Part shown: one piece after another, positions 1 to 10,302 of the stretch
Layout: each line of letters starts with the position of its first letter
Position numbering within the stretch: position 1 is the first letter of the stretch
Assembly (NCBI GenBank): GCA_965200765.1
Contig: OZ241380.1
Location: 620,001-684,000, forward strand
Length of the DNA stretch: 64,000 nucleotides
Direction: 5' to 3'
Source: G965200765 sp965200765
GTDB taxonomy: Bacteria > Pseudomonadota > Gammaproteobacteria > Arenicellales > JAJDZL01
Notes under the pieces: generated by a model
The model's database searches: none
Told to the model about the DNA's origin: nothing
The model's input: only the letters and a program-made list of their open reading frames with translations
Position numbers and translations under genes: made by a program

Positions 1-3000
1 GCGACGCTGTCGCTGACGAATAGCTCGGTTTCGGAGAACGGCGGTTCCACAACGGTGACGGCGACGTTGAGCCATGCGTCCAGTGAGGAAACAACGATTA
101 CAGTGTCGGCGCCGGTTTCGACTGACTATTCGCTGAGTTCCAACAAGACGCTCACAATTGTAGCCGGGTCAACATCAAGCACTGGAGCGGTGAGTATTAC
201 GGCAGTGGACAACAACGTCCAGGCCGGTAACAAGTCGGTGGCAGTATCGGGGTCGGCATCAAATTCCCACGGGATTGGAGCAGTGACCGGAGCGACACTG
301 ACCATAGTAGACGACGAAGGTCCGAGCTTGACGATCAGCTCGCCTAGCATAGCAGAAGGAAGCAGCGGTTCTAGTTCGCTTACTTTCACGGTGACACTGA
401 GCCAGGCACTGAGTACTCAGGTAACAGTGGAGTACGAAGATGCCGGTACCGGAACCGCGACTTCGGGTACCGACTACACGGCCATTACAAGGACTTCCCT
501 GACGTTCGCACCAACTGATACCAGCAAGACATTCAGCGTGGCAGTCCAGGGCGACACAACGGACGAGCCGGACGAGACGGTGAAGGTGAGGCTGGTCAAT
601 CCAAGCAGCAATGTGATGTTGGGTACGGCGAGCACCGGTACGGGAACGATTACAAACGACGATTCTGACCCAAGAGTGACGCTGTCTCTGGGGACTAGCT
701 CGATATCGGAGAACGGCGGTTCTACTACGGTGAGGGCAAGGCTGAGCCATGCGTCAAGCGCGACTACGACGATTACAGTGACACCAGTTTCGGAAGCCTA
801 CACGGTTGGAGCGGGAGCACAGGCGAAGATTGTGATTGCGGCGGGCGATACAACGAGCACGGACACGGCGACGATTACCGCCGTGAACAACACGACGGAC
901 GAACCGGATCGAATGGCGACAGTAACGGCCATGGCGCAGAACACTCAGGGCATTGGTTCGGTTAGCGGTGCGACGTTGACGCTTAAGGATGATGATGTTG
1001 CACCGACGGCGACGCTGTCGCTGGCGGACAACTCGATATCGGAGAACGGCGGCACAACAACAGTGACAGCGATGCTGAGCCATGCGTCGAGCGAGGACAC
1101 GACGATTACGGTGACGGGTGTTCCAGGGTTCTACACGGCGGGAGCGGATGCGACCATTGCGATTGCGGCAGGTAGCACATCGAACAGCAGCGATACCGCG
1201 ACGATCAACGCGGTGAACAATACGAAGGACGAGCCAGACCGCACGGTGACAGTAACAGGCATGATGCAGAACACTCAGGGCCAAGGTTCAGTGACCGGTG
1301 CGACGTTGACGCTGGAAGACGACGATGATGCGCCGACGGTGACACTGGCGCTGGGGAGCAGTTCAATATCAGAAAACGGTGGTTCGACAACGGTGACAGC
1401 GACGCTCAGTCATGCTTCCAGTGCTTCTACGACGATCACGGTGTCGGCGCCGACTTCAACCGACTATACAGTGAGTATGAACAAAACGCTCACGGTTGCG
1501 GCCGGGGCGACAACGAGTACCGGCACAGTCACAATCACGGCGGTAAATAACAATGTTTATGCCGGCGACAAGTCGGTGTCGGTATCAGGGTCTGCGCAGA
1601 ATACTCAGGGCGTAGGGACGGTAACCGGTGTGACACTGACCATTGAGGACGACGAAGCGCCGAGACTGACGATCAGTTCGCCGAGCGTGACAGAAGGGAA
1701 CAGCGGATCTGCGCAGTTGACTTTCACGGTGACATTGAGCCAGGCACTGAGTACTCAGGTAACAGTGGACTATGAAGATGCCGGTACCGGGACCGCGACT
1801 TCAGGTACCGACTACACGGCTTTTTCAAGGACTACACTAACGTTCGCCGCAAATGTAACCAGCAGGACGTTCAGCGTGGCAGTGCAAGGTGACACCACAG
1901 ACGAACCGGACGAGACAGTGAAGGTGACTCTGCTCAATCCAAGCAGCAATGCTGTTCTGGGTACGGCGAGCACTGGTACGGGAACAATTACAAACGACGA
2001 TGCTGACCCGACGGTGACGCTGTCGCTGGGAAGCAGTTCGATCTCGGAGAACGGCGGTTCGACGACGGTGACGGCAACACTGAACCATACGTCTAGCGCC
2101 GCCACGACAGTCACGGTGTCGGCGCCGACTTCGACCGACTACACGTTGAGTACGAACAAGACGCTGAGCATTGCTGCGGGTTCGACCAGCAGCACCGGCA
2201 CGGTGACGATTACGGCGGTGAACAACGCTGTTAGCGGCGGTGACAAGACGGTGACGGTATCGGGTTCGGCGACGAACACTGTGGGTGTGACCAACCCGGA
2301 CAATGTCAGCCTCACGATAACGGACGATGAGGCGTTGCCGAAGGTGACGCTGTCGCTGTCGCGCACCAGCATCGACGAAAGCGGAACGAACAATTCGACG
2401 ACGGTGACGGCGACGCTGAACCGCGCCTCCGGCGCCGCCACGTCGATTACTGTTTCGGTGACGCCGACTTCACCGGCAGTCGCCGGCGACTTCTCGCAGA
2501 CCGGCACTACGCTGAGCATTGCGGCCGGGGCAACAACAAGCACCGGCACGGTGACGATAGCGGCGGTAAACAACAGCGTTGATGCGGCGAACAAGACGCT
2601 GACGGTATCGGGTGCGGCGACGAACACTGTGGGGGTGACCAACCCGGACAATGTCAGCCTTACGATTGCGGACGACGACGCGGCACCGACAGTGACGCTG
2701 GTGCTGTCGCGCACCAGCATTGACGAAAGCGGAACGAACAATTCGACGACGGTGACGGCGACGTTGAACCGCGCCTCCGGCGCCGCCACGTCGATCACCG
2801 TTTCGGTGACGCCGACTTCACCGGCAGTCGCCGGTGATTTCTCGCAGACCGGCACCACGCTGAGCATTGCGGCGGGTGCGACCACCAGCACCGGCACGGT
2901 GACAATAGCGGCGGTGAACAACACTGTTAGCGGCGGGAACAAGACGCTGACGGTGTCGGGCACGGCGACGAACACCGTGGGGGTGACCAACCCGAACAAT

Positions 3001-6000
3001 GTCAGCGTCACGATAACGGACGACGAGGCGTTGCCGAAGGTGACTCTGGTGCTGTCGCGCACCAGCATTGACGAGAGCGGAGCGAACAATTCGACGACGG
3101 TGACGGCGACGCTGAACCGCGCTTCCGGCGCCGCCACGTCGATTACCGTTTCGGTGACGCCGACTTTGCCGGCGGTCGCTGGCGACTTCTCGCAGACCGG
3201 CACCACGCTGAGCATTGCGGCGGGTGCGACCAGCAGCACCGGCACGGTGACGATAGCGGCGGTGAACAACAGCGTTGATGCGGCGAACAAGACGCTGACA
3301 GTGTCGGGTGCAGCGACGAACACCGTGGGTGTGACCAACCCGGACAATGTCAGCCTTACAATAACTGACGACGAGGCGGCGCCGACGGTGACGCTGGCGC
3401 TGGGGAGCAGTTCAATATCAGAAAACAGTGGTTCGACAACGGTGACAGCGACGCTGAGCCATGCTTCCAGTGTTTCTACGACAATCACAGTGTCGGTGCC
3501 AACTTCAACCGACTATACAGTGAGCCCAAACAAAACGCTCACAGTTGCGGCCGAGGCGACAACGAGTACCGGCAATGTCACAATTACGGCGGTAAATAAC
3601 AATGTTTTTGCCGGCAACAAGTCGGTGACAATATCAGGGTCGGCATCAAATTCCCAAGGGGTTGGAACGGTGGCCAGCGTGACGCTGACCATTGTGGACG
3701 ACGAAGCTCCGCAACTGACAATCAGTTCGCCGAGCGTGACAGAAGGGAATAGCGGGTCGGCGCAATTGACTTTCACAGTAACACTGAGCAGTGCGCTGAG
3801 TACACAGGTAACAGTGCAGTATGAAGATGCCGGGACCGGGACCGCGACTTCAGGTACCGACTACACGGCTTTTTCAAGGACTACACTAACGTTCGCCGCA
3901 AATGTAACCAGCAGGACGTTCAGCGTGGCAGTGCAGGGCGACACCACGGACGAACCGGACGAGACGGTGAAGGTGACCCTGCTCAATCCAAGCAGCAATG
4001 CGGTGCTGGGTACGGCGAGCACTGGTACAGGAACAATTACAAACGACGATGCTGACCCGACGGTGACGCTGTCGCTGGGAAGCAGTTCGATCTCGGAGAA
4101 CGGCGGTTCGACGACGGTGACGGCAACCCTGAACCATACGTCTAGCTCCGCCACGACGGTTACGGTGTCGGCGCCGACTTCGACCGACTACACGTTGAGT
4201 GCGAACAAGACGCTGAGCATTGCTGCGGGTTCGACCAGCAGCACCGGCACGGTGACGATTACGGCGGTGAACAACGCGGTTAGCGGCGGGGACAAGACGG
4301 TGACAGTATCGGGTGCGGCGACGAACACCGTGGGTGTGACCAACCCGGACAATGTCAGCCTCACGATAACGGACGATGAGGCGTTGCCGAAGGTGACGCT
4401 GTCGCTGTCGCGCACCAGCATCGACGAAAGCGGAACGAACAATTCGACGACGGTGACGGCGACGCTGAACCGCGCCTCCGGCGCCGCCACGTCGATTACC
4501 GTTTCGGTGACGCCGACTTCACCGGCAGTCGCCGGCGACTTCTCGCAGACCGGCACTACGCTGAGCATTGCGGCCGGGGCAACAACAAGCACCGGCACGG
4601 TGACGATAGCGGCGGTAAACAACAGCGTTGATGCTGAGAACAAGACGCTGACAGTATCGGGTGCAGCGACGAACACCGTGGGGGTGACCAACCCGGACAA
4701 TGTCAGCCTTACGATCGCGGACGACGACGCGGCACCGACAGTGACGCTGGTGCTGTCGCGCACCAGCATCGACGAAAGCGGAACGAACAATTCGACGACG
4801 GTGACGGCGACGCTGAACCACGCCTCCGGCGCCGCCACGTCGATCACCGTTTCGGTGGCGCCGACTTCACCGGCAGTCGCCGGCGACTTCTCGCAGTCCG
4901 GCACCACGCTGAGCATTGCGGCGGGTGCGACCACCAGCACCGGCACGGTGACGATAGCGGCGGTGAACAACACTGTTAGCGGCGGGGACAAGACGCTGAC
5001 GGTATCGGGTGCGGCGACGAACACCGTGGGTGTGACCAACCCGAACAATGTCAGCGTCACGATAACGGACGACGAGGCGTTGCCGAAGGTAACGCTGTTG
5101 CTGTCGCGCACCAGCATCGACGAAAGCGGAGCGAACAATTCGACGACGGTGACGGCGACGCTGAACCGCGCCTCCGGCGCCGCCACGTCGATTACCGTTT
5201 CGGTGACGCCGACTTTGCCGGCGGTCGCTGGCGACTACTCGCAGACCGGCACCACGCTGAGCATTGCGGCGGGTGCGACCACCAGCACCGGCACGGTGAC
5301 GATAGCGGCGGTGAACAACAGCGTTGATGCGGCGAACAAGACGCTGACGGTGTCGGGTGCGGCGACGAACACCGTGGGAGCGACCAACCCGGACAATGTC
5401 AGCCTTACGATTACGGACGACGACGCGGCGCCAACAGTGACGCTGTCGCTATCGTCTTCAACAATTGACGAAAGTGGAGCGAACAATTATGCGCATGTAA
5501 CAGCGACGCTGAGTCACACGTCAAGTGCTTCTACGACGATCACGGTATCGGTGCCGACTTCGACCGACTATTCAGTAACTACGAACAAGACGCTCACAGT
5601 TGCAGCCGGGTCAACATCAAGCACCGGTACGGTGACGATAACCGCAGCCAACGACAATGTTAATTCGGGGAACAAGACGGTGACGGTATCAGGGTCGGCA
5701 TCCAATACCCAAGGAGTTGGAACGGTGGCCAGCGTGACGCTGACGATTCGGGATGACGAAGGTCCGCCGCTGGTAACACTGGTGCTGTCGCGTACAAGCA
5801 TCAATGAGAGCGGCGCGAACAATTCCGCGACGGTAACCGCGACCTTGAACCGTGTCTCGACTGCTGCAACCTCAATCACAGTGTCGGTGAGTGCGAATTC
5901 TCCAGCGGTTGCAGGCGATTTCTCTCAAACCGGCACAACACTGAACATAGCCGCCGGGGCGACCACCAGTACCGGTGCGGTGACGATTGCCGCAGTAAAC

Positions 6001-9000
6001 AACAACGTTGATGCGGCGAACAAGACACTGACCGTGTCAGGTTCAGCAACAAACTCCGTAGGTGTGACCAATCCGGGCAATGTCAGTCTTACGATCGCGG
6101 ATGATGACAGTACACCAACGGTGACGTTGGTTCTGACACCTGCATCCATTGCAGAAAACGGGAGCACTGCAGTAACAGCAACACTGGACCATCCATCAGG
6201 CACTGCAACAACCTTGACGATTACTGCGTCTCCGGTACTGCCAGCTGTTGCAGGCGATTTCTCGCTCAGCGGCAGCACACTGACAATTGCAGCCGGTTCT
6301 ACTTCCAGCACCGGCAATGTGAGAATATCTGCGGTCGACAATAATATTGATAATCTGGCCAAGTCAATTTCGGTTTCAGCAACAGCCGTGAATAGTCACG
6401 GCATAACCCAGCCAGGTGCAGTAACACTGACAATTACAGACAACGATGTACCAACCCTGTCAATCAGCTCGCCAAGCGTGACTGAAGGCGCGACCGGTTC
6501 AACAACAACCATGACATTCACGGTATCGCTAACTCCGTCAAGTCTCGTTCAGGTAACAGTGGACTATGCGGTTGCAGGAACAGGTTCAGCCACTGCGGGC
6601 ACGGACTATGCAACGCTTGCGGGAGGCATGCTGACGTTTGCAGTAGGTGAAACCAGCAAGTCTTTCGACGTAACGGTGAATGGCGACGAACTTTCGGAAG
6701 GTCCGGAAACAGTGATTGTTTCATTGAGCAATGCGAGTCCGTCTAGTGCCCTGTCTTCGACAACAGTAACCGGTACTGGCACCATAGTGGACGATGACCG
6801 CGTACTGTCTTCAAACGCAGACTTGCGGAGTTTGACTATTTCGGAAGGAGAACTGAGTCCTGAGTTTGCAAGTGGTGTGTCGAACTATACAGTAGTGGTA
6901 GCAGCCAACGTCGATAGTCTGACTGTAACACCCACAGTGAGAGATTCCTTGGCAAGGGGCGTGACAGTGAACGGCAATTCGGTATCCAGCGGGTCGGCAA
7001 GTAACCCGATTAGCCTGAATGTTGGTGAGAACACAGTACGTATTGTGGTGACAGCCGAAAACAACACACAGAAGACCTATGCAATTACCATTACTCGAAG
7101 TGCATCAACAGTGACGTTGGTTCTGACGCCTGCATCGATTTCAGAAGAAAACGGAAGCACTGCGGTAACAGCAACACTGGATCATCCATCAACCAGTTCA
7201 ACGACTCTGACAATTGCTGCAACACCAGTAGCACCAGCCGTTGCGGGTGACTTCTCGCTCAGTAGCAATAGCACACTAACGATTGCAGCCGGTTCGATTT
7301 CCAGCACTGGCGAGGTGACAATATCTGCAGTCGACAACAGTGTCGATAATCTGGCCAAGTCGATTTCGGTTTCAGCAGTAGCAACAAATAGTGCCGGCAT
7401 TACCCAGCCGAGTGCACTGATACTGACGATTACAGACGACGAAGTTCCAACCCTGTCAATTGATTCACCGAGCGTGACTGAAGGCGCGACGGGTTCAACC
7501 GCGGCCATGACATTCACGGTATCGCTAAGTCTGGCCAGTGCCGTTCAGGTAACAGTGGACTACGCGGATGCGGGAACAGGTACAGCCACTTCGGGCACAG
7601 ACTATGCAACGATTACGGGAGGTACGGTAACTCTTGCAGTAGGTGAAACCAGCGCAACCTTCGACGTGACGGTGAATGGAGACAATGATTTGGAAGAGGC
7701 GGAGACGGTGGTTGTGTCATTGAGCAATGCGAGTCCGTCAAGTTTCCTGTCATCGTCGGCAGTAACCGGTACAGGCACCATTGTGGACGATGATCGCGAA
7801 CTGTCTTCAAACGCAGACCTGAGTAACCTGACTATATCGGCAGGTGTACTGAGTCCTGAGTTTGCAAGTGATGTGACCAGCTATACAGTAGTGGTAGCAG
7901 GCAACGTCGAGAGTCTGACTGTAACACCCACTATGAGTGATACCTCGGCAAGGGGTGTCACAGTGAACGGCAATTCGGTAACCAGCGGGTCGGCAAGCGC
8001 TCCGATCAGCTTGACCGCAGGTGAGAACGCAGTAAGCATTGTGGTGACCGCCGAAAACGGTACACAGAAGACCTATGCAATTACAATTACTCAAACTGAA
8101 GAGACAGTTGCAGACCGGATTGAGGAGCTGGACACAGAAATTGTGACAGAAGTTGCACGCGAAATTGCAGCCACCACAATCGAGACGATTACCGGCAGAA
8201 TATCGGGTGTGATTAGCGGGGTTCCGGCAACGGGCACTACGCTGCCACCTACGTCACCCACAGGTGGCCTGACTTCTAGTGCAATGTTGCCAATTTTAAC
8301 TACACTGGCTCAGAAAGAAGAAGATTTGAACAAGGGCACTATTTCGATAGAAGAAGCACTGGATGGCGCAAGTTTTGCCTATTCACCCGATGCAGGAATA
8401 CTTTCGGCAACAGATAGCGAAAGTGGTCTTGCACAAGGTAGCATAGCAGTTTGGGGTTCGGTTGATTATCAGAAGCTTTCAGGCGGTAGTACAGGTCCGG
8501 TGAGCTGGAATGGCAGTCTGTTTTCAGTCTATACCGGTACGGATACAATGATTGAGCCAGAACTGCTGGTTGGAATAGCGGCCGGGGTGTCAAAAGGCAA
8601 TTTTGATTACTCGGGTGGCATTATGGACTCCAAGGGGAAAATTAGAACCCGGATGACGTCATTGTATCCATACGTCGGCTGGGCAGTATCGGATGCTATG
8701 AGCCTATGGGCGACAGTAGGGTATGGTGAAGGAAAAATTGAATACAATGATTCGCTAGGCAACTATTTGAGCGACACGGCAATGACGCAGTTGTCTGCCG
8801 GCGGCCGATACCGACTGAATTCCGATCAATGGTCTTTCGTAGACAATGAGATTTCAATCGACGTCAAGGGCGAAGTGTGGGGAACGCGTTCAACAATCAA
8901 TGGTAATGCTAGTCGAGTTGCCGGTAGAAATATAAGCACTAGCGGATTGCGAGTGGCACTTGAGGGATTCAGCGAGTACACTTTGGAATCCGGTGTAATA

Positions 9001-9546
9001 CTCACACCGTCTGGCGAGGCCGGAGTTCGTGTGGACAGCGGTGATGGTGACAATGGAGTTGGCATGGAGGTTGGCGGTAGCCTGAAGTTTGACAACCAGG
9101 AGTTAGGATTAACCGTGGATACAAATGCACGTGCGTTGCTAACACACGATAGTGGCAAGAAGGAATGGGGTGCAGGCGTGGTCGTGAGACGTACGCCAGT
9201 GTCCGACAAGATTGGATTGACATACGAAGTATCTGTGTTGCATGGAGAAGCAGAAAGTTCAATCAACTCGCTTTGGGAGGAGAATGCAGCAAATCGTTCT
9301 GTTGATGCTTCCAAACCAGTTACTAGCTTTGACACGGAAATAGGTTATAGCATGTATGAAAATAGTGGAGTAGTCACACCATATATCGGGTTGAATATGA
9401 AGGACACTACCTCTAGAAGTTACCGTTTGGGCGGACGCTATGAAAATGATTCAAGCATGGATTATGAACTGGAGTTTGAACAGCGTCATTCCAGTGGTAA
9501 GTCGTCTGACAATAGAATCTTGCTCCAAGGAAAATTTGATTGGTAA
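1..9546 (+). CDS. Giant Calx-beta repeat autotransporter adhesin (5' end outside window)
   Basis: The frame is open from base 1, so the gene begins upstream; 3,181 codons are visible. The passenger holds about 17 related repeats of roughly 95-115 residues opening with V-T-L-x-L and S-I-x-E-N/S-G. These are interleaved with five fuller Calx-beta domains (near 328-663, 1663-2000, 3712-4050, 6457-6795 and 7447-7788) that carry DxxxGTATSGTDY and DEPDETVKV-type motifs. Two cadherin-like beta-sandwich domains follow (about 6800-7100 and 7790-8095; N-A-D-L-x-x-L-T-I start, T-Y-A-I-T-I end). A short helical linker (about 8095-8230) leads to a C-terminal beta-barrel of about 370 residues from 8437. 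The protein ends in F-D-W, the aromatic terminus usual for outer-membrane barrels. I infer a type V-secreted surface protein used in adhesion or biofilm. Calx-beta domains usually bind calcium through acidic D-D-D/E loops, and D-D-D/E clusters close nearly every repeat here. Neighbouring repeats are highly similar in DNA. Confidence 0.9.
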   Translation, partial: ATLSLTNSSVSENGGSTTVTATLSHASSEETTITVSAPVSTDYSLSSNKTLTIVAGSTSSTGAVSITAVDNNVQAGNKSVAVSGSASNSHGIGAVTGATLTIVDDEGPSLTISSPSIAEGSSGSSSLTFTVTLSQALSTQVTVEYEDAGTGTATSGTDYTAITRTSLTFAPTDTSKTFSVAVQGDTTDEPDETVKVRLVNPSSNVMLGTASTGTGTITNDDSDPRVTLSLGTSSISENGGSTTVRARLSHASSATTTITVTPVSEAYTVGAGAQAKIVIAAGDTTSTDTATITAVNNTTDEPDRMATVTAMAQNTQGIGSVSGATLTLKDDDVAPTATLSLADNSISENGGTTTVTAMLSHASSEDTTITVTGVPGFYTAGADATIAIAAGSTSNSSDTATINAVNNTKDEPDRTVTVTGMMQNTQGQGSVTGATLTLEDDDDAPTVTLALGSSSISENGGSTTVTATLSHASSASTTITVSAPTSTDYTVSMNKTLTVAAGATTSTGTVTITAVNNNVYAGDKSVSVSGSAQNTQGVGTVTGVTLTIEDDEAPRLTISSPSVTEGNSGSAQLTFTVTLSQALSTQVTVDYEDAGTGTATSGTDYTAFSRTTLTFAANVTSRTFSVAVQGDTTDEPDETVKVTLLNPSSNAVLGTASTGTGTITNDDADPTVTLSLGSSSISENGGSTTVTATLNHTSSAATTVTVSAPTSTDYTLSTNKTLSIAAGSTSSTGTVTITAVNNAVSGGDKTVTVSGSATNTVGVTNPDNVSLTITDDEALPKVTLSLSRTSIDESGTNNSTTVTATLNRASGAATSITVSVTPTSPAVAGDFSQTGTTLSIAAGATTSTGTVTIAAVNNSVDAANKTLTVSGAATNTVGVTNPDNVSLTIADDDAAPTVTLVLSRTSIDESGTNNSTTVTATLNRASGAATSITVSVTPTSPAVAGDFSQTGTTLSIAAGATTSTGTVTIAAVNNTVSGGNKTLTVSGTATNTVGVTNPNNVSVTITDDEALPKVTLVLSRTSIDESGANNSTTVTATLNRASGAATSITVSVTPTLPAVAGDFSQTGTTLSIAAGATSSTGTVTIAAVNNSVDAANKTLTVSGAATNTVGVTNPDNVSLTITDDEAAPTVTLALGSSSISENSGSTTVTATLSHASSVSTTITVSVPTSTDYTVSPNKTLTVAAEATTSTGNVTITAVNNNVFAGNKSVTISGSASNSQGVGTVASVTLTIVDDEAPQLTISSPSVTEGNSGSAQLTFTVTLSSALSTQVTVQYEDAGTGTATSGTDYTAFSRTTLTFAANVTSRTFSVAVQGDTTDEPDETVKVTLLNPSSNAVLGTASTGTGTITNDDADPTVTLSLGSSSISENGGSTTVTATLNHTSSSATTVTVSAPTSTDYTLSANKTLSIAAGSTSSTGTVTITAVNNAVSGGDKTVTVSGAATNTVGVTNPDNVSLTITDDEALPKVTLSLSRTSIDESGTNNSTTVTATLNRASGAATSITVSVTPTSPAVAGDFSQTGTTLSIAAGATTSTGTVTIAAVNNSVDAENKTLTVSGAATNTVGVTNPDNVSLTIADDDAAPTVTLVLSRTSIDESGTNNSTTVTATLNHASGAATSITVSVAPTSPAVAGDFSQSGTTLSIAAGATTSTGTVTIAAVNNTVSGGDKTLTVSGAATNTVGVTNPNNVSVTITDDEALPKVTLLLSRTSIDESGANNSTTVTATLNRASGAATSITVSVTPTLPAVAGDYSQTGTTLSIAAGATTSTGTVTIAAVNNSVDAANKTLTVSGAATNTVGATNPDNVSLTITDDDAAPTVTLSLSSSTIDESGANNYAHVTATLSHTSSASTTITVSVPTSTDYSVTTNKTLTVAAGSTSSTGTVTITAANDNVNSGNKTVTVSGSASNTQGVGTVASVTLTIRDDEGPPLVTLVLSRTSINESGANNSATVTATLNRVSTAATSITVSVSANSPAVAGDFSQTGTTLNIAAGATTSTGAVTIAAVNNNVDAANKTLTVSGSATNSVGVTNPGNVSLTIADDDSTPTVTLVLTPASIAENGSTAVTATLDHPSGTATTLTITASPVLPAVAGDFSLSGSTLTIAAGSTSSTGNVRISAVDNNIDNLAKSISVSATAVNSHGITQPGAVTLTITDNDVPTLSISSPSVTEGATGSTTTMTFTVSLTPSSLVQVTVDYAVAGTGSATAGTDYATLAGGMLTFAVGETSKSFDVTVNGDELSEGPETVIVSLSNASPSSALSSTTVTGTGTIVDDDRVLSSNADLRSLTISEGELSPEFASGVSNYTVVVAANVDSLTVTPTVRDSLARGVTVNGNSVSSGSASNPISLNVGENTVRIVVTAENNTQKTYAITITRSASTVTLVLTPASISEENGSTAVTATLDHPSTSSTTLTIAATPVAPAVAGDFSLSSNSTLTIAAGSISSTGEVTISAVDNSVDNLAKSISVSAVATNSAGITQPSALILTITDDEVPTLSIDSPSVTEGATGSTAAMTFTVSLSLASAVQVTVDYADAGTGTATSGTDYATITGGTVTLAVGETSATFDVTVNGDNDLEEAETVVVSLSNASPSSFLSSSAVTGTGTIVDDDRELSSNADLSNLTISAGVLSPEFASDVTSYTVVVAGNVESLTVTPTMSDTSARGVTVNGNSVTSGSASAPISLTAGENAVSIVVTAENGTQKTYAITITQTEETVADRIEELDTEIVTEVAREIAATTIETITGRISGVISGVPATGTTLPPTSPTGGLTSSAMLPILTTLAQKEEDLNKGTISIEEALDGASFAYSPDAGILSATDSESGLAQGSIAVWGSVDYQKLSGGSTGPVSWNGSLFSVYTGTDTMIEPELLVGIAAGVSKGNFDYSGGIMDSKGKIRTRMTSLYPYVGWAVSDAMSLWATVGYGEGKIEYNDSLGNYLSDTAMTQLSAGGRYRLNSDQWSFVDNEISIDVKGEVWGTRSTINGNASRVAGRNISTSGLRVALEGFSEYTLESGVILTPSGEAGVRVDSGDGDNGVGMEVGGSLKFDNQELGLTVDTNARALLTHDSGKKEWGAGVVVRRTPVSDKIGLTYEVSVLHGEAESSINSLWEENAANRSVDASKPVTSFDTEIGYSMYENSGVVTPYIGLNMKDTTSRSYRLGGRYENDSSMDYELEFEQRHSSGKSSDNRILLQGKFDW
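1330..5427 (+). repeat. 2,049-bp tandem duplication inside the autotransporter gene
   Basis: Two adjacent blocks, about 1330-3378 and 3379-5427, align with a constant offset of 2,049 bp (683 codons), so the reading frame is kept. Anchors: CTGGGGAGCAG at 1351 and 3400; TGCTGACCCG at 2001 and 4050. Each block contains one A-L-G-S-S-S repeat, one full Calx-beta domain, one S-L-G-S-S-S repeat and three S-R-T-S-I-D-E-S-G repeats. Similarity fades after about 5440. This points to a fairly recent in-frame duplication that lengthened the passenger by seven folded modules. Block ends are approximate because the flanking repeats are themselves related. Confidence 0.85.
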
Positions 9547-9573
9547 TGGACGGCAATTCGTCTAGCAGTGCAA

Positions 9574-9597
9574 GTCATCAAAGCACAATTTGGTGAC
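9574..9597 (+). terminator. Hairpin just after the autotransporter stop
   Basis: Arms GTCATCAAA (9574-9582) and TTTGGTGAC (9589-9597) pair over nine positions with one G-U pair around a 6-nt loop. It lies 27 nt after the stop codon. There is no T-tract, so it is a weak terminator candidate or an mRNA 3'-end stabiliser. Confidence 0.35.
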
Positions 9598-9701
9598 TAT
9601 GAGTGAATGTTGTGTCAAGTTGGGTTGATTTCCAGGGTTGATAACTCGCTAGCGCAGAATAGCTGAGTGCTTATGGCAGAATGTTTTCCGTTGGTAGTGT
9701 G

Positions 9702-10142
9702 TTAATCATTTTTTCGATATGTCGAATCGATAACCTTTGGTGATGAGGTGGCTTTTTGTTTTCGACGACGCTCTGCATACCTTTCCAGGAGATTCAAAAG
9801 TATGGCCTGAGCCATATAACGTCGAAGAACTGGTATCAGGCAGGTAAAGCCAATTGCATCTGTAACAAAGCCTGGTATAATTAACAATATGCCTGCAAAA
9901 AGTAAAAACAAGCCTTCGACAAGCTCCACAGCCGGAGTTTCGCCTGATTTTACGTTTTGAACAGCCCTTTGATAGGTGGCTATTCCCTGTGTCTTCACTA
10001 ACCATGCGCCAATCAACGCAGTAGAAACAACTCCGACAATGGTCCACTCTGCACCGATTACTTTTCCGATTTGAATCAAAAGGTAGATTTCTGCGACCGG
10101 CACCAAAAGAAAAACAAGAAACAAGACTGTAAGAAATTTCAT
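9702..10142 (-). CDS. fxsA: FxsA family membrane protein
   Basis: 146 residues, the usual family length. It opens with a hydrophobic segment ending P-V-A-E-I-Y-L-L-I-Q-I-G, followed by hydrophobic stretches around residues 30-50 and 75-100 (L-F-A-G-I-L-L-I-I-P-G-F-V-T-D-A-I-G) and a basic, cytoplasmic-looking tail (Y-A-E-R-R-R-K-Q-K). The I-P-G-F-x-T-D motif is typical of FxsA. In E. coli, FxsA overproduction relieves F-plasmid exclusion of phage T7; its normal role is unknown. The gene converges on the autotransporter and stands alone. Confidence 0.88.
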   Translation of the reverse strand: MKFLTVLFLVFLLVPVAEIYLLIQIGKVIGAEWTIVGVVSTALIGAWLVKTQGIATYQRAVQNVKSGETPAVELVEGLFLLFAGILLIIPGFVTDAIGFTCLIPVLRRYMAQAILLNLLERYAERRRKQKATSSPKVIDSTYRKND

Positions 10143-10302
10143 AGTTTAAAAATGCTCTAAAACTGATTGCATAGGTTGTTATGGTTTGTATGATGGATTA
10201 TTGGATCCCTGAAAATGACCCAATAGTTTATAGTAATTGTTGGGTATTTCATATATGATACACGCTTTTGAAGAACTACTATTCAAGTAAGTGATACATA
10301 TG

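Noticed and set aside
2139..3488. Long minus-strand frame of 449 codons, and several shorter ones, inside the autotransporter gene
   Set aside because: They mirror the repeat structure of the sense gene, are low in complexity, and have no start signals. They arise because Thr/Ser/Val-rich repeats leave the antisense frame open.
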